Positions 18,197 through 29,644 of a stretch of 51,260 bases of DNA are shown here, in pieces. A program made the translations under genes and the position numbers. The stretch is from assembly GCF_000286355.1 (NCBI RefSeq), contig NZ_AJXN01000011.1, forward strand, positions 1-51,260. The letters run 5' to 3'. This DNA is from Kocuria atrinae C3-8 (GTDB lineage: Bacteria > Actinomycetota > Actinomycetes > Actinomycetales > Micrococcaceae). The first letter of the stretch is position 1. The number at the start of each line of letters is the position of its first letter. A model generated the notes under the pieces. That model was not told the DNA's origin. It saw only the letters and a program-made list of their open reading frames with translations, and did not search any database.

Positions 18197-19432
18197 ATGC
18201 CTGAGCGGAATGCACTCGCGGCGAATTCAGGACGAACCCTCCCCAACCACACCGACCATCGTCCGAGAGCAGCGACCACGGGGCTCGGTTGGCACGTCTT
18301 CACGGGCCTGTCCGCGGTGGGGGTCATGGTTCTTTGTGCGCTGAGCCCGCAGCCTCGGTGGTTTCTCATCCTGCCCGGGTTGGCTTTGCTGATAGCCGCG
18401 TACATCTGGACCGTTCTGCATGATCGACTTTCCCGGCCCGTGGGGGCAATGCTCATTGCCGCTGCGGTGGCAGGGTATGCATTGGTCAGCTTCGGTTCAC
18501 CCGCAGGGCTTTTACTCCTGTTCGTCCTCATTGCTCAGTTCTTCTGGTTCCTCACCCCCGGTATCGCAGGTCTGGCCACGGTGGCCGCGGCCCTAGTCTC
18601 CGTGGCCGTGATTTTCCATCACGATCTCGCCAACGCGGAGCTGCTCGCAGTGTTCCTCATGGTGGCTGCGCTGTTCGGAGTGCTGGTGGGACTGTGGCTG
18701 TCCCAAGTGTTCACCCTGAACGCCCGGCAAGAGGTCATGATCGAGGAACTGCGTGCGTCCCGTGCGGAGGTGGCCCGGCAGTCGGCGCTCCGCGGCGCCT
18801 CGGAGGAGCGCTCCCGTGTGGCACAGGAGATTCACGATGGACTGGCCCAGCAGATCAGCGCAACGCTCATGTTGCTGAGATCCTCTGAGGACCAGCTCGC
18901 CAAAGGGGATACCGACAAGGCCGCGGAAAGGCTATCGCTGGCACGGAGGCACACGGAGCTGTCGGTTGCGGAGTCTCGCTTCCTTCTCGGACACAGCCGC
19001 ATGGACGAGCAGGACCGAGCACTTGATGATCTGGTGACCGAACTCGTTACTCTCTTCCGCCAGACCGCCGAGATCGAGACGGCACTGTCCATCTCGGATG
19101 CGCATAGCAATGAGGACATTTCGGCTGAGACGACCAGGACTGTGCTCGGGGTGCTCTCGGAGGCGTTGTCCAACTGTCTCCGCCATTCTCAGGCCACTCA
19201 GATCGTCGTCGAGCTTGGACACCTCGGGAACCAGCTCAAGGTCACGGTGGCGGACAACGGTGTGGGGATGGACCAGCCCACCGGGACTGCGTCCGGAGCA
19301 CATGGCTGGGGTCTGGCCGGCGCCCCGGATCGAGTGAAGGGGCTAGGCGGCACTTTCGACCTCGACACTGCCCCGGGACGGGGTACGACCATCACCGTGT
19401 CACTTCCGACCAATCAGGAGAACGCGTCATGA
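18197..19432 (+). CDS. NarL-type sensor histidine kinase
   Basis: A 411-residue two-component sensor. About six hydrophobic segments occupy residues 35-180, followed by a coiled linker, a HisKA_3 dimerisation domain with the phospho-accepting His near residue 213 (VAQEIHDGLAQQISATL), and a HATPase domain (LSEALSNCLRHSQ, VADNGVGM, HGWGLAGAPDRVKGLGG). Little is exposed outside the membrane, so it may sense membrane state, as LiaS-like kinases do. It overlaps its response regulator by four bases (ATGA). Confidence 0.92.
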   Translation: MPERNALAANSGRTLPNHTDHRPRAATTGLGWHVFTGLSAVGVMVLCALSPQPRWFLILPGLALLIAAYIWTVLHDRLSRPVGAMLIAAAVAGYALVSFGSPAGLLLLFVLIAQFFWFLTPGIAGLATVAAALVSVAVIFHHDLANAELLAVFLMVAALFGVLVGLWLSQVFTLNARQEVMIEELRASRAEVARQSALRGASEERSRVAQEIHDGLAQQISATLMLLRSSEDQLAKGDTDKAAERLSLARRHTELSVAESRFLLGHSRMDEQDRALDDLVTELVTLFRQTAEIETALSISDAHSNEDISAETTRTVLGVLSEALSNCLRHSQATQIVVELGHLGNQLKVTVADNGVGMDQPTGTASGAHGWGLAGAPDRVKGLGGTFDLDTAPGRGTTITVSLPTNQENAS

Positions 19433-20081
19433 GCGCTCAGAAACTTCCGGCGGACGGGCTCACACGAGTAGTGATCGTGGACGATCATGACATTGTGCGT
19501 ACCGGGCTCGAAATGAGCCTCGAAGACAGCGATCGCCTACTCGTGGTGGGTTCTTACGCGAATGGTTCAGCAGCACTGCGCGGACTCGACGCGGACGCCC
19601 TGACCTGATCATCACCGATGTGCACATGCCCATCATGGACGGGTTGGAGCTGATGACAAAGCTCCGGGAAACACGCCCGTCAGTGCCGGTGCTACTGCTC
19701 ACCGTGGTGGAAGATCCCACGGTGATCCGGGAAGCGCTGGACCAGGGAGCCGCGGGATATCTTCTGAAGTCTGCGTCAACGGATGAAATCATCCGCTCCG
19801 TCGAACGAGCCCTGGACGGTCAGCTGGTGGTCTCCGCCGAGGTGGGCACTTTGATTGCCGGCATGATCTTCAAGTCTGAGGAAGACACTCTCAGCCCTCG
19901 AGAACGAGAAGTTCTCACCGGCGTGGCTCGGGGGCTCACGAACGCTCGGGTAGCTTCGCAGCTGTACATCAGTGAAACAACGGTGAAGACCCACCTGCGG
20001 CGGGCCTTCACCAAGTTGGGCGTTCAGGACAGGACGTCAGCCGTCACCGAGGCCCTTCAACGAGGCCTGATCAGACTCTGA
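19429..20081 (+). CDS. NarL/FixJ response regulator (one frameshift)
   Basis: Receiver domain with acidic pocket VVIVDDHD and phospho-accepting Asp in IITDVHMPIMDG (residue 64 after repair), then a LuxR-type helix-turn-helix (LSPREREVLTGVARGLTNARVASQLYISETTVKTHLRRAF). Frame is lost near 19600; one added C in GCCCTG joins LDADA to PDLIITD and gives 217 residues. Partner of the overlapping upstream kinase. Its targets are unknown, and nothing links it to the RiPP island, which has its own pair. Confidence 0.9.
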
Positions 20082-20106
20082 CCCCGGTAGTAGTAGTAGC
20101 GGAGAC

Positions 20107-20550
20107 CTAGACGGTCGTGCTCACCGAGTTCGAAATTTCGCTCATCATCACTCCGAAGAACGCGAAGAAGAGGATGGCCCACAGAATGCCCAGGAGCAGC
20201 AGGGCCACGCCCACCCAACCGAGGACCTTGCCGGAGGTGGCACGGCCACCCAGCTTCTCGGACTTGTAGGCCTGCCACAGAGCGAACGGCGCGAGGATGG
20301 GAAGAATCACTACTCCCAGAATTCCGAGAACCAAAGATGCCTCGGAACTCCTGGCAGCTTGGTCCTGCTGCTGCGCGTCCTGGGCACTGGCCGGCACGTA
20401 CTCCCAGCGGCCGGAAGGCTGGCCGTACGGGGAGACCTGGTTAGCTGCCACCGAGGGATTCCGCCCCTGAGCGCCGCCGTTCGGCACGTATTCTTGAGTG
20501 GAATTGCGATAGTCCGTGGGGTTGTTGCCCGAAGAATGGCTGGAACTCAT
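20107..20550 (-). CDS. DUF4190-type membrane protein
   Basis: A 147-residue protein with a long hydrophilic Asn/Gln/Ser/Pro-rich N-terminal half (residues 1-70) and a DUF4190-like pair of membrane helices (ASLVLGILGVVILPILAPFA, then VLGWVGVALLLLGILWAIL) separated by a charged linker. The start at 20550 has the ribosome site GGAGG six bases upstream. Such proteins are common in actinobacteria near cell envelope genes; function unknown. Convergent with the response regulator before it. Confidence 0.75.
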   Translation of the reverse strand: MSSSHSSGNNPTDYRNSTQEYVPNGGAQGRNPSVAANQVSPYGQPSGRWEYVPASAQDAQQQDQAARSSEASLVLGILGVVILPILAPFALWQAYKSEKLGGRATSGKVLGWVGVALLLLGILWAILFFAFFGVMMSEISNSVSTTV

Positions 20551-20720
20551 GATGCGCCTCCGTGAGGTCGTAACGTGCAGTTGGTGCCATCCTTTCGCAT
20601 AGATCAGTGACACCCATGGATTACGTGCCACCAACCGCACCGCGACAGTGTGTGTCGCCCGGGAAGCTTCCTTAGTATCCCGGTGACCGATCCCAACGAA
20701 ACCCCGCTAAAGGAGACCAG

Positions 20721-21113
20721 GTGAGTTCCGCAGAAGACCCGGCCGAGCGGCGTCGTAGTTCGTTCAGCGAACGCGTGCTGAAGGGCGGCAGCGAACCCGA
20801 CCCTCGCTTCACCTTGGCCAACGAACGCACGTTCCTCGCGTGGATCCGTACGTCGCTGGCGTTCCTGGCCGGTGGCATCGCCATTGAGGCGTTCACGGGC
20901 GATATCTTCGATCTGGCCATCCGCAAATTCCTGGCCACGGTGCTGCTGCTCCTGGGCATGCTGTTGAGCGCGGGCGCCACCTTCCGTTGGCTGGGCGTGG
21001 AGCGCTCCATGCGCCACAAGGCGCCTCTGCCGTTGCCGATCATTGCGCCGCTGGTGGCCGTGGGCGGGGCCGTTGCCTCCGGCGTGCTGGTGGTTGTGGT
21101 CCTGACCCGCTGA
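20721..21113 (+). CDS. DUF202 membrane protein (YidH-like)
   Basis: A 130-residue protein with the DUF202 signature RFTLANERTFLAWIRTSLAFLAGG and three membrane helices. GTG start at 20721 with ribosome site AAAGGAGA. The E-R-R-R near the N terminus is encoded by a copy of the GAGCGGCGTCGT word. First of two adjacent DUF202 genes, three bases apart; the pair probably forms a hetero-complex, as YidH/YidG-like genes usually occur in pairs. Function unknown. Confidence 0.85.
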   Translation: MSSAEDPAERRRSSFSERVLKGGSEPDPRFTLANERTFLAWIRTSLAFLAGGIAIEAFTGDIFDLAIRKFLATVLLLLGMLLSAGATFRWLGVERSMRHKAPLPLPIIAPLVAVGGAVASGVLVVVVLTR

Positions 21114-21116
21114 GCC

Positions 21117-21449
21117 ATGGCACGCACTGCGGAACGTTTCCACGAAGACCCCGGACTGCAGCCCGAACGCACGGTGCTGTCCTGGGGACGCACCATGCTG
21201 GCCCTGTGCACCGCAGCAGCCATTTTCCTGCGCTGGCTACCCACGCACGGGCCGTTCGTGCTGGCCCTTTTCGGGCTTGCGGTATGTACCGCTATCGGCA
21301 TTTACGCCACCCAGCGTGCCCGCTACCGACGTGGATCCGTGGGGATCAGCAACGAGCACGTTGAACCGGACGCGGTAGCCGTGGTGGTGACCTCCACGGC
21401 AGTGGTGGCCCTGGGTGTCCTGGGCCTGGTCACCGTGGTGGTGTTCTAG
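21117..21449 (+). CDS. DUF202 membrane protein (YidG-like)
   Basis: A 110-residue second DUF202 protein, with PGLQPERTVLSWGRTMLALC as the family start, followed by three hydrophobic helices and no soluble domain. It begins three bases after its partner and its stop overlaps the 3' end of the convergent permease gene by four bases, so the two genes share no terminator. Confidence 0.85.
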   Translation: MARTAERFHEDPGLQPERTVLSWGRTMLALCTAAAIFLRWLPTHGPFVLALFGLAVCTAIGIYATQRARYRRGSVGISNEHVEPDAVAVVVTSTAVVALGVLGLVTVVVF

Positions 21450-22950
21450 ACCCGGTCGCCGCGGTGATCCACGATCTGCGGGTTGCGGGTCAGATCAGCC
21501 TGAGCCGGATCCACCGCGTGGGACTTGGTCGAGATCTTGTGACCGAACCAGAACGCCAGGAACAGCGGCAAACCGATGTATGAGGTCAGCAAGGACAGCG
21601 GGGTCACCGTGTCATTGATGAACGCCTCGTAGCTCTGACCCACGATCACCAGCAAGCACATGGCCAGCGCGATGATCGGGCCTGCCGGGAAGAACTTGGC
21701 GCGGAACGGCAGCTCCTTGACCGAACGACCCTGCGCCTTGAACGCCTGGCGGAACTTGTAATGGGTCCACGCAATACCGGCCCACACGATGAATCCCGCC
21801 AGCGCGGACGCGTTGATCAGCCAGGTGTACACGGCTCCGTCGCCGAACCAGGTGGTACCGAAGGCCAACAGCCCGAAGGCGGAGGTGGCCAGCAGTGCCC
21901 GCATGGGGATACCGCGCTTGTTGAGCTTGCGCAGGAACTTGGGCGCCTTGCCGTCCATGGCCAGTGACCACAACATACGCGTGGAGGCATACAAACCGGA
22001 GTTACCGGCGGACAGGATGGCTGTCAGGATCACGGCGTTCATGATCGAGGATGCGAAAGCTACGCCGGCGTTCTCGAGCACCAGGGTGAAGGGCGAGATC
22101 GCCACGTCTTCAATGTCCGAGGCGAGCAGATTCGGGTGCGTGTAGGGCAGCAGGAACCCGATCACCGTAATGGCACCTACGTAGAACAGCAGGATGCGGA
22201 AGAACACGGTGCGGATGGCTTTGGGCACGGTGTGCTCGGGGTCCTTGGCCTCACCAGCGGCAACACCGACCAGCTCGGTGCCTTGGAACGAGAATCCCGC
22301 GACCATGAAGATCGCCAGAATCGTGATAGGCCCACCCACGAACGGCGCCTCACCCGTGGTCCAGTTGTCGAACCCGGAGGGTTCCCCGCCCATGATCCCG
22401 GAGATCATCAGAACGCCCAGTCCCAGGAACACGACCACCGCGGCCACCTTGATGGCGGCCAGCCAGAACTCGCCCTCGCCGTAGGCGCGCGTGGACAGCG
22501 CGTTCAGGGAGAACACCGTCAGCAGGAACAGCGCCGACCAAATCCAGGACGGCACATCCGGGAACCAGTAGCGCATCACCAGGCCGCGGCCACGAGCTCT
22601 GCGGCCAACGTGATAGCCCAGTTGAACCAGTAGTTCCAACCGATCGCGAAACCGAAGGACGGCGACACGTAGTTCGCGGCGTGGTCGCCGAATGAACCGG
22701 ACGTGGGCCGCCATGCAGACATCTCACCCAGTGACTGCATCAGCAGGTACACCATCAGGCCGATCGCGATGTACGCGACCAACGCGCCACCCGGACCTGC
22801 GGTGGCGATCGAGTTACCGGAGGCCACGAACAGGCCCGTACCGATCGCGCCACCCATCGCGATCATGGTCATGTGCCGGGTTTCCAGGCTGCGGCGCAGC
22901 CCCTGGCCCTCGGCCTGTGTGCTCACAGCGGGAGCGGGTTCCTTGGACAC
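21446..22950 (-). CDS. APC-family amino acid permease, LysP-like (one frameshift)
   Basis: Twelve-helix amino acid/proton symporter of 501 residues after repair. The family start RSLETRHMTMIAMGGAIGTGLF and the block FQGTELVGVAAGEAKDPEHTVPKAI are diagnostic of the APC group that includes lysine permease LysP. Frame is lost near 22582, where one C in GGCCTGG turns a stop into AALVMRYWFPDVP. Minus strand, apparently a single gene. Substrate inferred only by resemblance; other cationic or aromatic amino acids are possible. Confidence 0.88.
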
Positions 22951-23077
22951 GAGCGTGCCTCTCTATCGGCGTTACACGTTTCGGAGGACTCCACGGGGGC
23001 TGGAGCTGAACGAGAATGACAATGAGTGAGCTTACCGGAGACCGCCCCGCAACACGTGACCCGGGCCTCAACGCGAC

Positions 23078-23106
23078 GACGCCGCTCCAAGGCTTGGAGC
23101 GGCGTC
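23078..23106 (-). terminator. Terminator after purA, built from inverted CGACGCCGCTC words
   Basis: GACGCCGCTCC and GGAGCGGCGTC form an 11-bp stem that extends through AAG/CTT, 29 bases past the purA stop. The left arm is part of the exact word CGACGACGCCGCTC. Confidence 0.75.
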
Positions 23107-23134
23107 GGCGTGTATGTAGTTGCGAACCGGGAAG

Positions 23135-24508
<1,374 letters not shown>

Positions 24509-24585
24509 CTAACGGGGTGCGACGACAACCACAGCCTCGTGACCTTTCGCGGTGCCGAATCAGGGTCCGAACGGGAGTAACGTTG

Positions 24586-26085
24586 ATGGCTATGAGTCCG
24601 TCGAATTCGCGCCCCAGCTCCGCTCCCTCCGCACCAGCACAGGGCACGGGAAGCAGTACGTATCATGACGGACCAGTGGAGCACACTCCCCACAGCAACA
24701 CTCAGAACGCCCAGAAGGCACAGAGCAGCTACCTCAAGCCACGCCACTTGGTGATGATGGCCCTGGGCTCGGCCATCGGCACCGGCCTGTTCGTGGGAAC
24801 GGGCGCGGCCATCCAGACCGCTGGCCCCGCCGTATTGATCTCCTACCTGGTGGCCTGCCTGCTGCTGGTGCTGGTCATGCGTGCCCTCGGCGAGATGGCC
24901 GCAGCTGACCCTTCCTCCGGCGCCTTCTCGACCTACGCAGGCAAGGCCATGGGCCCCACCGTGGGCCGCGCGCTCGGCTGGTTGTGGTGGGCACAGATCG
25001 TGGTGGTCGTCGCGGCCGAAGCCACAGCGGCCGCGCAGTTGGTCACCGAAATGTGGCCGTCGCTGCCGCAGTGGGTCTGGGCACTGATTTTCATGGCCGT
25101 CTTCACCGCCATCAACCTGGTGCGCGTGGGCACGCTGGGCGAAACCGAGTTCTGGTTCGCGCTCCTCAAGGTCGCCGCGGTGGTCGCGTTCCTGGCGGTG
25201 GGCGTGCTCCTGCTGATCGGCGTGCTCCCCACACCGTCCCCCGGTCTGAGCAACCTCACCGAGCACGGCGGGTTCATGCCCAACGGCATCACGGGTGTGG
25301 CAGCGGCGCTCCTGGTCGTCATCTTCGCGTTCGGCGGCACCGAGCTGGTCACCATCGCAGCGGCGGAGACCGAAGACCCCCAGCGCAACGTGGCCGCGGC
25401 CATCCGCACCATCCTGATCCGCATCCTGGTCTTCTACGTGGGTGCCGTGACCGTGATGGTCCTGGTGCTGCCCTGGAACAACAACGAGCTCTCCTCGAGC
25501 CCGTTCGTGGCCGTGCTGAACGTCGCGGGCATCCCCGGCGCGGACGTGCTCATGAACATCGTGATCATCCTGGCGTTGTTGTCCGCGCTCAACGCCAACG
25601 TGTACGGCAGCTCGCGCATGCTCTACTCGCTGGCTCGGCGCGGCTCCGCACCGCGCGGGCTCGCGGCCACCTCAACGCGCGGCGTGCCGCGCGCCGCAGT
25701 AGTGATCTCGGTGCTGTTCGGTTTCATCGCGGTGGTGTTGAACTACCTGTGGCCCGAAACCATCCTGAACATCATGCTCAACGTGATCGGTTCCACGTGC
25801 CTGGTGGTGTGGGGTCTCGCGCTGATCTCGCAGATCATCCTGCGCAAGCGCGCGGACCGGGCAGGCGTGGAATCACCGCTGAAGATGTGGCTCTTCCCAT
25901 GGCTGTCCTACTTCGCCCTGGCGTTGCTGGGTGCCATCATCGTTCTGGGTCTCTTCGATTCCGCGGTCCGGTTCCAGCTCATCGCCACCTTCATCCTGGT
26001 GTGCCTGATCGCGCTGGCTTGCAAGGTCCTCATCAAGCCGCGGCCGGATTCGGTCTCCGCCGACGACGCCGCTCCGCGCACCTAA
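24586..26085 (+). CDS. APC-family amino acid permease (GabP/AnsP-like)
   Basis: A 499-residue permease with twelve predicted helices and the family blocks LKPRHLVMMALGSAIGTGLF and FGGTELVTIAAAETEDPQRN. Before the first helix is an unusually long polar N-terminal tail of about 60 residues rich in Ser, Pro, His and Gln. ATG at 24586 follows GGGAG by eight bases. It ends DDAAPRT, encoded by a copy of the CGACGACGCCGCTC word, just before convergent ald. Alanine dehydrogenase opposite may hint at alanine or serine uptake, but that is inference. Confidence 0.88.
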   Translation: MAMSPSNSRPSSAPSAPAQGTGSSTYHDGPVEHTPHSNTQNAQKAQSSYLKPRHLVMMALGSAIGTGLFVGTGAAIQTAGPAVLISYLVACLLLVLVMRALGEMAAADPSSGAFSTYAGKAMGPTVGRALGWLWWAQIVVVVAAEATAAAQLVTEMWPSLPQWVWALIFMAVFTAINLVRVGTLGETEFWFALLKVAAVVAFLAVGVLLLIGVLPTPSPGLSNLTEHGGFMPNGITGVAAALLVVIFAFGGTELVTIAAAETEDPQRNVAAAIRTILIRILVFYVGAVTVMVLVLPWNNNELSSSPFVAVLNVAGIPGADVLMNIVIILALLSALNANVYGSSRMLYSLARRGSAPRGLAATSTRGVPRAAVVISVLFGFIAVVLNYLWPETILNIMLNVIGSTCLVVWGLALISQIILRKRADRAGVESPLKMWLFPWLSYFALALLGAIIVLGLFDSAVRFQLIATFILVCLIALACKVLIKPRPDSVSADDAAPRT

Positions 26086-26148
26086 CGCTCGGCCCGCCCG
26101 GAACACCCAGGCCCTCCGGAACCGTTCCGTCGCTCCGGATCCGACCCG

Positions 26149-26190
26149 CGAGATCCGGTCACGATCGGCACTGCTGGCGACCGGATCTCG
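26149..26190. terminator. Stem-loop between convergent permease and ald genes
   Basis: Exact 12-bp arms CGAGATCCGGTC (26149-26160) and GACCGGATCTCG (26179-26190) with an 18-base loop. It lies between two convergent stops and may end transcription in both directions. Confidence 0.6.
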
Positions 26191-26208
26191 AGGGACTAAC
26201 GCACCCGC

Positions 26209-27297
26209 CTAAACCTCTGCCGGAAGATCCGGGAAGGTCGCGGCAACGCCCGGGGACCGCAGCACGCCTTGGAACGTGGACAACCCCTCGGCCAGACCTG
26301 GATCTTTGTCCAACGCATGTTCGACGCCACCGGCCAGCTTGAGCACGTACGGCATGGTGGCATTGGTCAACGCCTGGGTTGCGGTCACCGGAACCGCGCC
26401 GGGCATGTTCGCCACACAGTAGTGACGTATGCCGTCAACGTAATATGTGGAGTCGTCGTAGCTCGTGGGGCGGGTCGTTTCGAAGCAACCGCCCTGGTCA
26501 ACGGCCACATCCACGAGTAGTGCGTGCGGCTTGAGAAGCTTCAGGTGCTCCCGCGTGACCAGCTTGGGAGCCGCAGCGCCAGGGATCAGCACGGCACCCA
26601 CCACCACGTCCGCCTTGGGCAGTTCTTCCTCGATTCGGTGGGGATCACTCATGAGGATGCGCGCGCCCGGCAGCATGAGATCCAGCTCGCGGATGCGATC
26701 GCCACTGGCATCCAGCACGGTGACATCCGCGCCGAGCCCCACGGCCGCACGGGCCGCATGCTCACCCACGGTGCCACCACCGATGACCAACACCACCGGC
26801 GGAACTACACCCGGCACACGGCCCATCAGGATTCCGGGACCGCCCTCGTGGTGCAGCATGTAGCGGGTGGCGGCACCGATCGACAGTCGCCCCGCGATTT
26901 CGGACATGGGTCGCAGCAACGGCAATGTACGCCCCACTCGAACCGTCTCGTACGCGATCCCCGTGGTGCCGCTGTTGAGCAGTGCCTCGGTCAGTTCTCG
27001 ACTGGCAGCCAAGTGCAGATAGGTGAACAGCGTGAGATCTTCGCGAAGGTAGCCGTACTCCTGCGCGATCGGTTCCTTGACCTTGACCACCATGTCCGCG
27101 TTGTTCCAGGCGTCATCAACGCTGACGATGCGGGCTCCGGCAGTCTCATAAGCGGCGTCGTCGAATCCCGAGCCCTCGCCGGCGCCGCGCTCCACGAACA
27201 CTTCATGGCCTCGACCCGTCAGCGCCGTGACCACGGCCGGGGTGAGACCGACTCGCGCCTCTTCGGGTTTGACCTCGCGGGGAACCGAAATCCGCAT
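26209..27297 (-). CDS. ald: Alanine dehydrogenase
   Basis: NAD-dependent enzyme interconverting L-alanine and pyruvate plus ammonium. 362 residues with the N-terminal substrate region RISVPREVKPEEARVGLTP, the active-site segment TYLHLAASRELTEALL, the dinucleotide fold VVLVIGGGTVGEHAARAAVGLGA and VDVAVDQGGCFETTRPT. ATG at 27297 is preferred: it is ten bases after AGGAG, whereas the in-frame GTG at 27306 is too close. Stands alone on the minus strand, convergent with the permease. Confidence 0.96.
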   Translation of the reverse strand: MRISVPREVKPEEARVGLTPAVVTALTGRGHEVFVERGAGEGSGFDDAAYETAGARIVSVDDAWNNADMVVKVKEPIAQEYGYLREDLTLFTYLHLAASRELTEALLNSGTTGIAYETVRVGRTLPLLRPMSEIAGRLSIGAATRYMLHHEGGPGILMGRVPGVVPPVVLVIGGGTVGEHAARAAVGLGADVTVLDASGDRIRELDLMLPGARILMSDPHRIEEELPKADVVVGAVLIPGAAAPKLVTREHLKLLKPHALLVDVAVDQGGCFETTRPTSYDDSTYYVDGIRHYCVANMPGAVPVTATQALTNATMPYVLKLAGGVEHALDKDPGLAEGLSTFQGVLRSPGVAATFPDLPAEV

Positions 27298-27424
27298 GAC
27301 TGCCACGCTCCTGCCGTAAGCGGGGCGCGCGAGCCTGGCAGGTTGCGCTCAAGGCTCCGCGTCGAGCCCCGGGGTGTCCCTCCATTGTGCACGCTGGGTA
27401 GTGATGTGCGACACAGGGACGGCG

Positions 27425-27847
27425 TTAGCGCTGCGCGATCTGCCCCGCGGCCTCCGGATCGGAGTCATCCAGGAACTTCTCGATGCGGGCGGCCTCGTCC
27501 ATTTCACCGATCTGCGCGGCAGCCTTACCCAGCGCGGCCAGTGCCCGCAGGAATCCACGATTCGGTTCGTGGGAGTACGGCACCGGTCCGTGGCCCTTCC
27601 AGCCGTGGCCGCGCAACGAGTCCAGACCGCGGTGGTAACCCACACGGGCGTACGCGTATCCCTCCAGCGTGCGGCCGTCCGCGAGCGCTTCCTCCGCGAG
27701 GATGGCCCACGGCAGCTGCTCCTTGGGGAACGCAGCGGCGAGATCCTCGGCCTCGTCCCCGGCGTCGAATCGCGCGGTCAGCTGGGGGTTCTCCTCCAGG
27801 TAGGTGGGCTCCGGTCCGTCCAGGAGGCTCTTGCCAACGAGTGCCAC
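27425..27847 (-). CDS. DUF3151 family protein
   Basis: A 140-residue protein matching the actinobacterial DUF3151 pattern: LLDGPEPTYLEENPQL at the N terminus, PWAILAEEALADGRTLEGYAYARVGYHRGLDSLR in the middle (two joined helices) and GFLRALAALGKAAAQIGE. The helical, TPR-like second half suggests protein binding. No function is known. GTG start at 27847 with ribosome site AAAGGAA. Single gene, with a CGACGACGCCGCTC word 54 bases upstream. Confidence 0.88.
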   Translation of the reverse strand: MALVGKSLLDGPEPTYLEENPQLTARFDAGDEAEDLAAAFPKEQLPWAILAEEALADGRTLEGYAYARVGYHRGLDSLRGHGWKGHGPVPYSHEPNRGFLRALAALGKAAAQIGEMDEAARIEKFLDDSDPEAAGQIAQR

Positions 27848-27938
27848 GGTGGTTCCTTTCCACGTAGATCATGGGGTCTGCTGCCCACTCTACGCAGGCT
27901 CGACGACGCCGCTCGCGGCCTTTCGCGCCCGGCGTGAC

Positions 27939-29572
27939 TTACTGCTCGATCATGATTCCCACACCCGGTCCCAGTGGCAGGTTGAAGAAGTAGAAGACCA
28001 TGAGAATGATCGTCCACGCGACCCAGAAGGGCACCACGAACGGGATCATGCGGGCCATGACCGTGCCCAGGCCGGCCTCGGGTTCGTATTTCCGGAGCAT
28101 GGCCAACAGCACCACCATGTAGGGGTTGAGCGGAGTCATCACCTGAGTGGCGGAGTCGCCCACGCGGAAGGCTGCCTGGATGAAGGCGGGTTCGAATCCC
28201 AGGATGCCGAACATCGGCACGAACACGGCGGCCATCAGGGTCCACATGGACGACCCGGAAATGATGAACAGGTTCAGTAGCGAGCACAGCAGGATGAAGC
28301 CGATGATCACGGGGAACCCGGTGACACCCACGTTCTGCAGCCCGGTGGCACCGGTCACGGCGATCCACGAGCCGATTCCGGACCAGTTGAACAGTGCGAT
28401 GAACTGGCCCAGGATGAACGCCAGCACCAGGAACGAGGTCATGTCCTTGAGCGCCTCGCCCATCATGACCGGTACGTCTTTGAAACCCCGGATGGATCCG
28501 GCGATGCGGCCGTAGACGTAACCGCTCACGGAGAAGAACACGAAGATGATGAACACGATGGACGCCAGCAGCGGGGATGCCGGGAGGAAGTTGCCCTCCT
28601 CATTGCGCCACGGTGAATTGGGGAGCAGCGCGAACACGGTCAGCACCACGGCGATGAGCACGAATGTCACGCACGCCCAGATCAGTGCCTTCTTCTCCCG
28701 AGGGGACAGGGCCGCTTCGGTCTTGGGTCCCTGGGACTCGGACACGGTCTGCTCGTCGCCCACGATCCGCATGGATCGAGTGTCGGTCATGAGCTGACTC
28801 GTCTCCGGGTTGACCTCTTCCGTGGACACGTTGGACCGCTGGATACGCGGCTCCACCACTTTGTCGATCACCCAGCCGGCGATCACGGACAGCACCAAGG
28901 CCGAGACAATGTTGAAGTAGTAGTTGGAGATCGGGTTGACCTCGGTCGCGTTCTCCGCGAGCGCGGGCACCGTGGGGATCACAGCGTTGGTGATGCCCGC
29001 GAACAGGGCGTCGAGCGACGTCGGGAAGATATTGGTCGAGTAACCGGCACCGGCCGCGGCAAAGCCACCCAATAGACCGGCCACGGGGTGCCGTCCGGCA
29101 GCCTTGAAGGCGAGCGCGGCCAGCGGCGGGATCACCACGAATGCGGAGTCCGCCATGATGGAGCCGACCACGCCCACGAAACCCACGGTGTAGGGCAACA
29201 GCCAGCGGGGCGCGCTCCCGATTGTGTAACGGATCGCTGCCGCCAGGAACCCGGACTTCTCCGCGATGCCGATGGCCAACAGGATGGTCGCCACGGTGAC
29301 CAGCGGCGGGAAGCCGATGTAGTTGTCACCCAGCGTGGACGTGAACCACGCGATGCCCTCGCCGGTGAACAGGCCCTTGATGGCTAGGGCTCATCGGTTC
29401 CCGGGACCGTGACGATCACGTTGCCCCACGCCATGGCCGTGGACACGATCGCGGTGATCAGGAAGAGGATCGTGAACAGGGCGAACGGCTCCGGCAGTTT
29501 GTTGCCGACCCTCTCGATACCCGTGAGGAGCCTGTCCCCCAGACTCGATGTCTTGGTCGCGGTGGCGTTCAT
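27939..29572 (-). CDS. abgT: AbgT-family transporter (one frameshift)
   Basis: Membrane transporter of 544 residues. In E. coli AbgT imports p-aminobenzoyl-glutamate; other members export sulfonamides. Key blocks are LPEPFALFTILFLI near the start, SAFVVIPPLAALAFKAAGRHP and the C-terminal MTPLNPYMVVLLAMLRKYEPEAG. Frame breaks near 29386: one C in GAGCCCTAG turns a stop into EPLAIKGLFTGEG. ATG at 29572 has GGAG five bases upstream. It lies downstream of an M20 amidohydrolase on the same strand, the usual abg pairing for taking up and splitting acyl-glutamates. Confidence 0.88.
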
Positions 29573-29644
29573 GTGCACTCCATGATGGTCAGTGGCCAAT
29601 AATTCCGGTGGATCTTTTCTGCGTGGTACCCGAACGAATCCGGC

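Noticed and set aside
20085..20098. Short TAGTAGTAGTAG repeat
   Set aside because: Four triplets in a small intergenic gap; too short to call a meaningful repeat.
26524..27867. Open frame antisense to ald and DUF3151
   Set aside because: Crosses two genuine genes and is Arg/Pro/His-rich, typical of a shadow frame.
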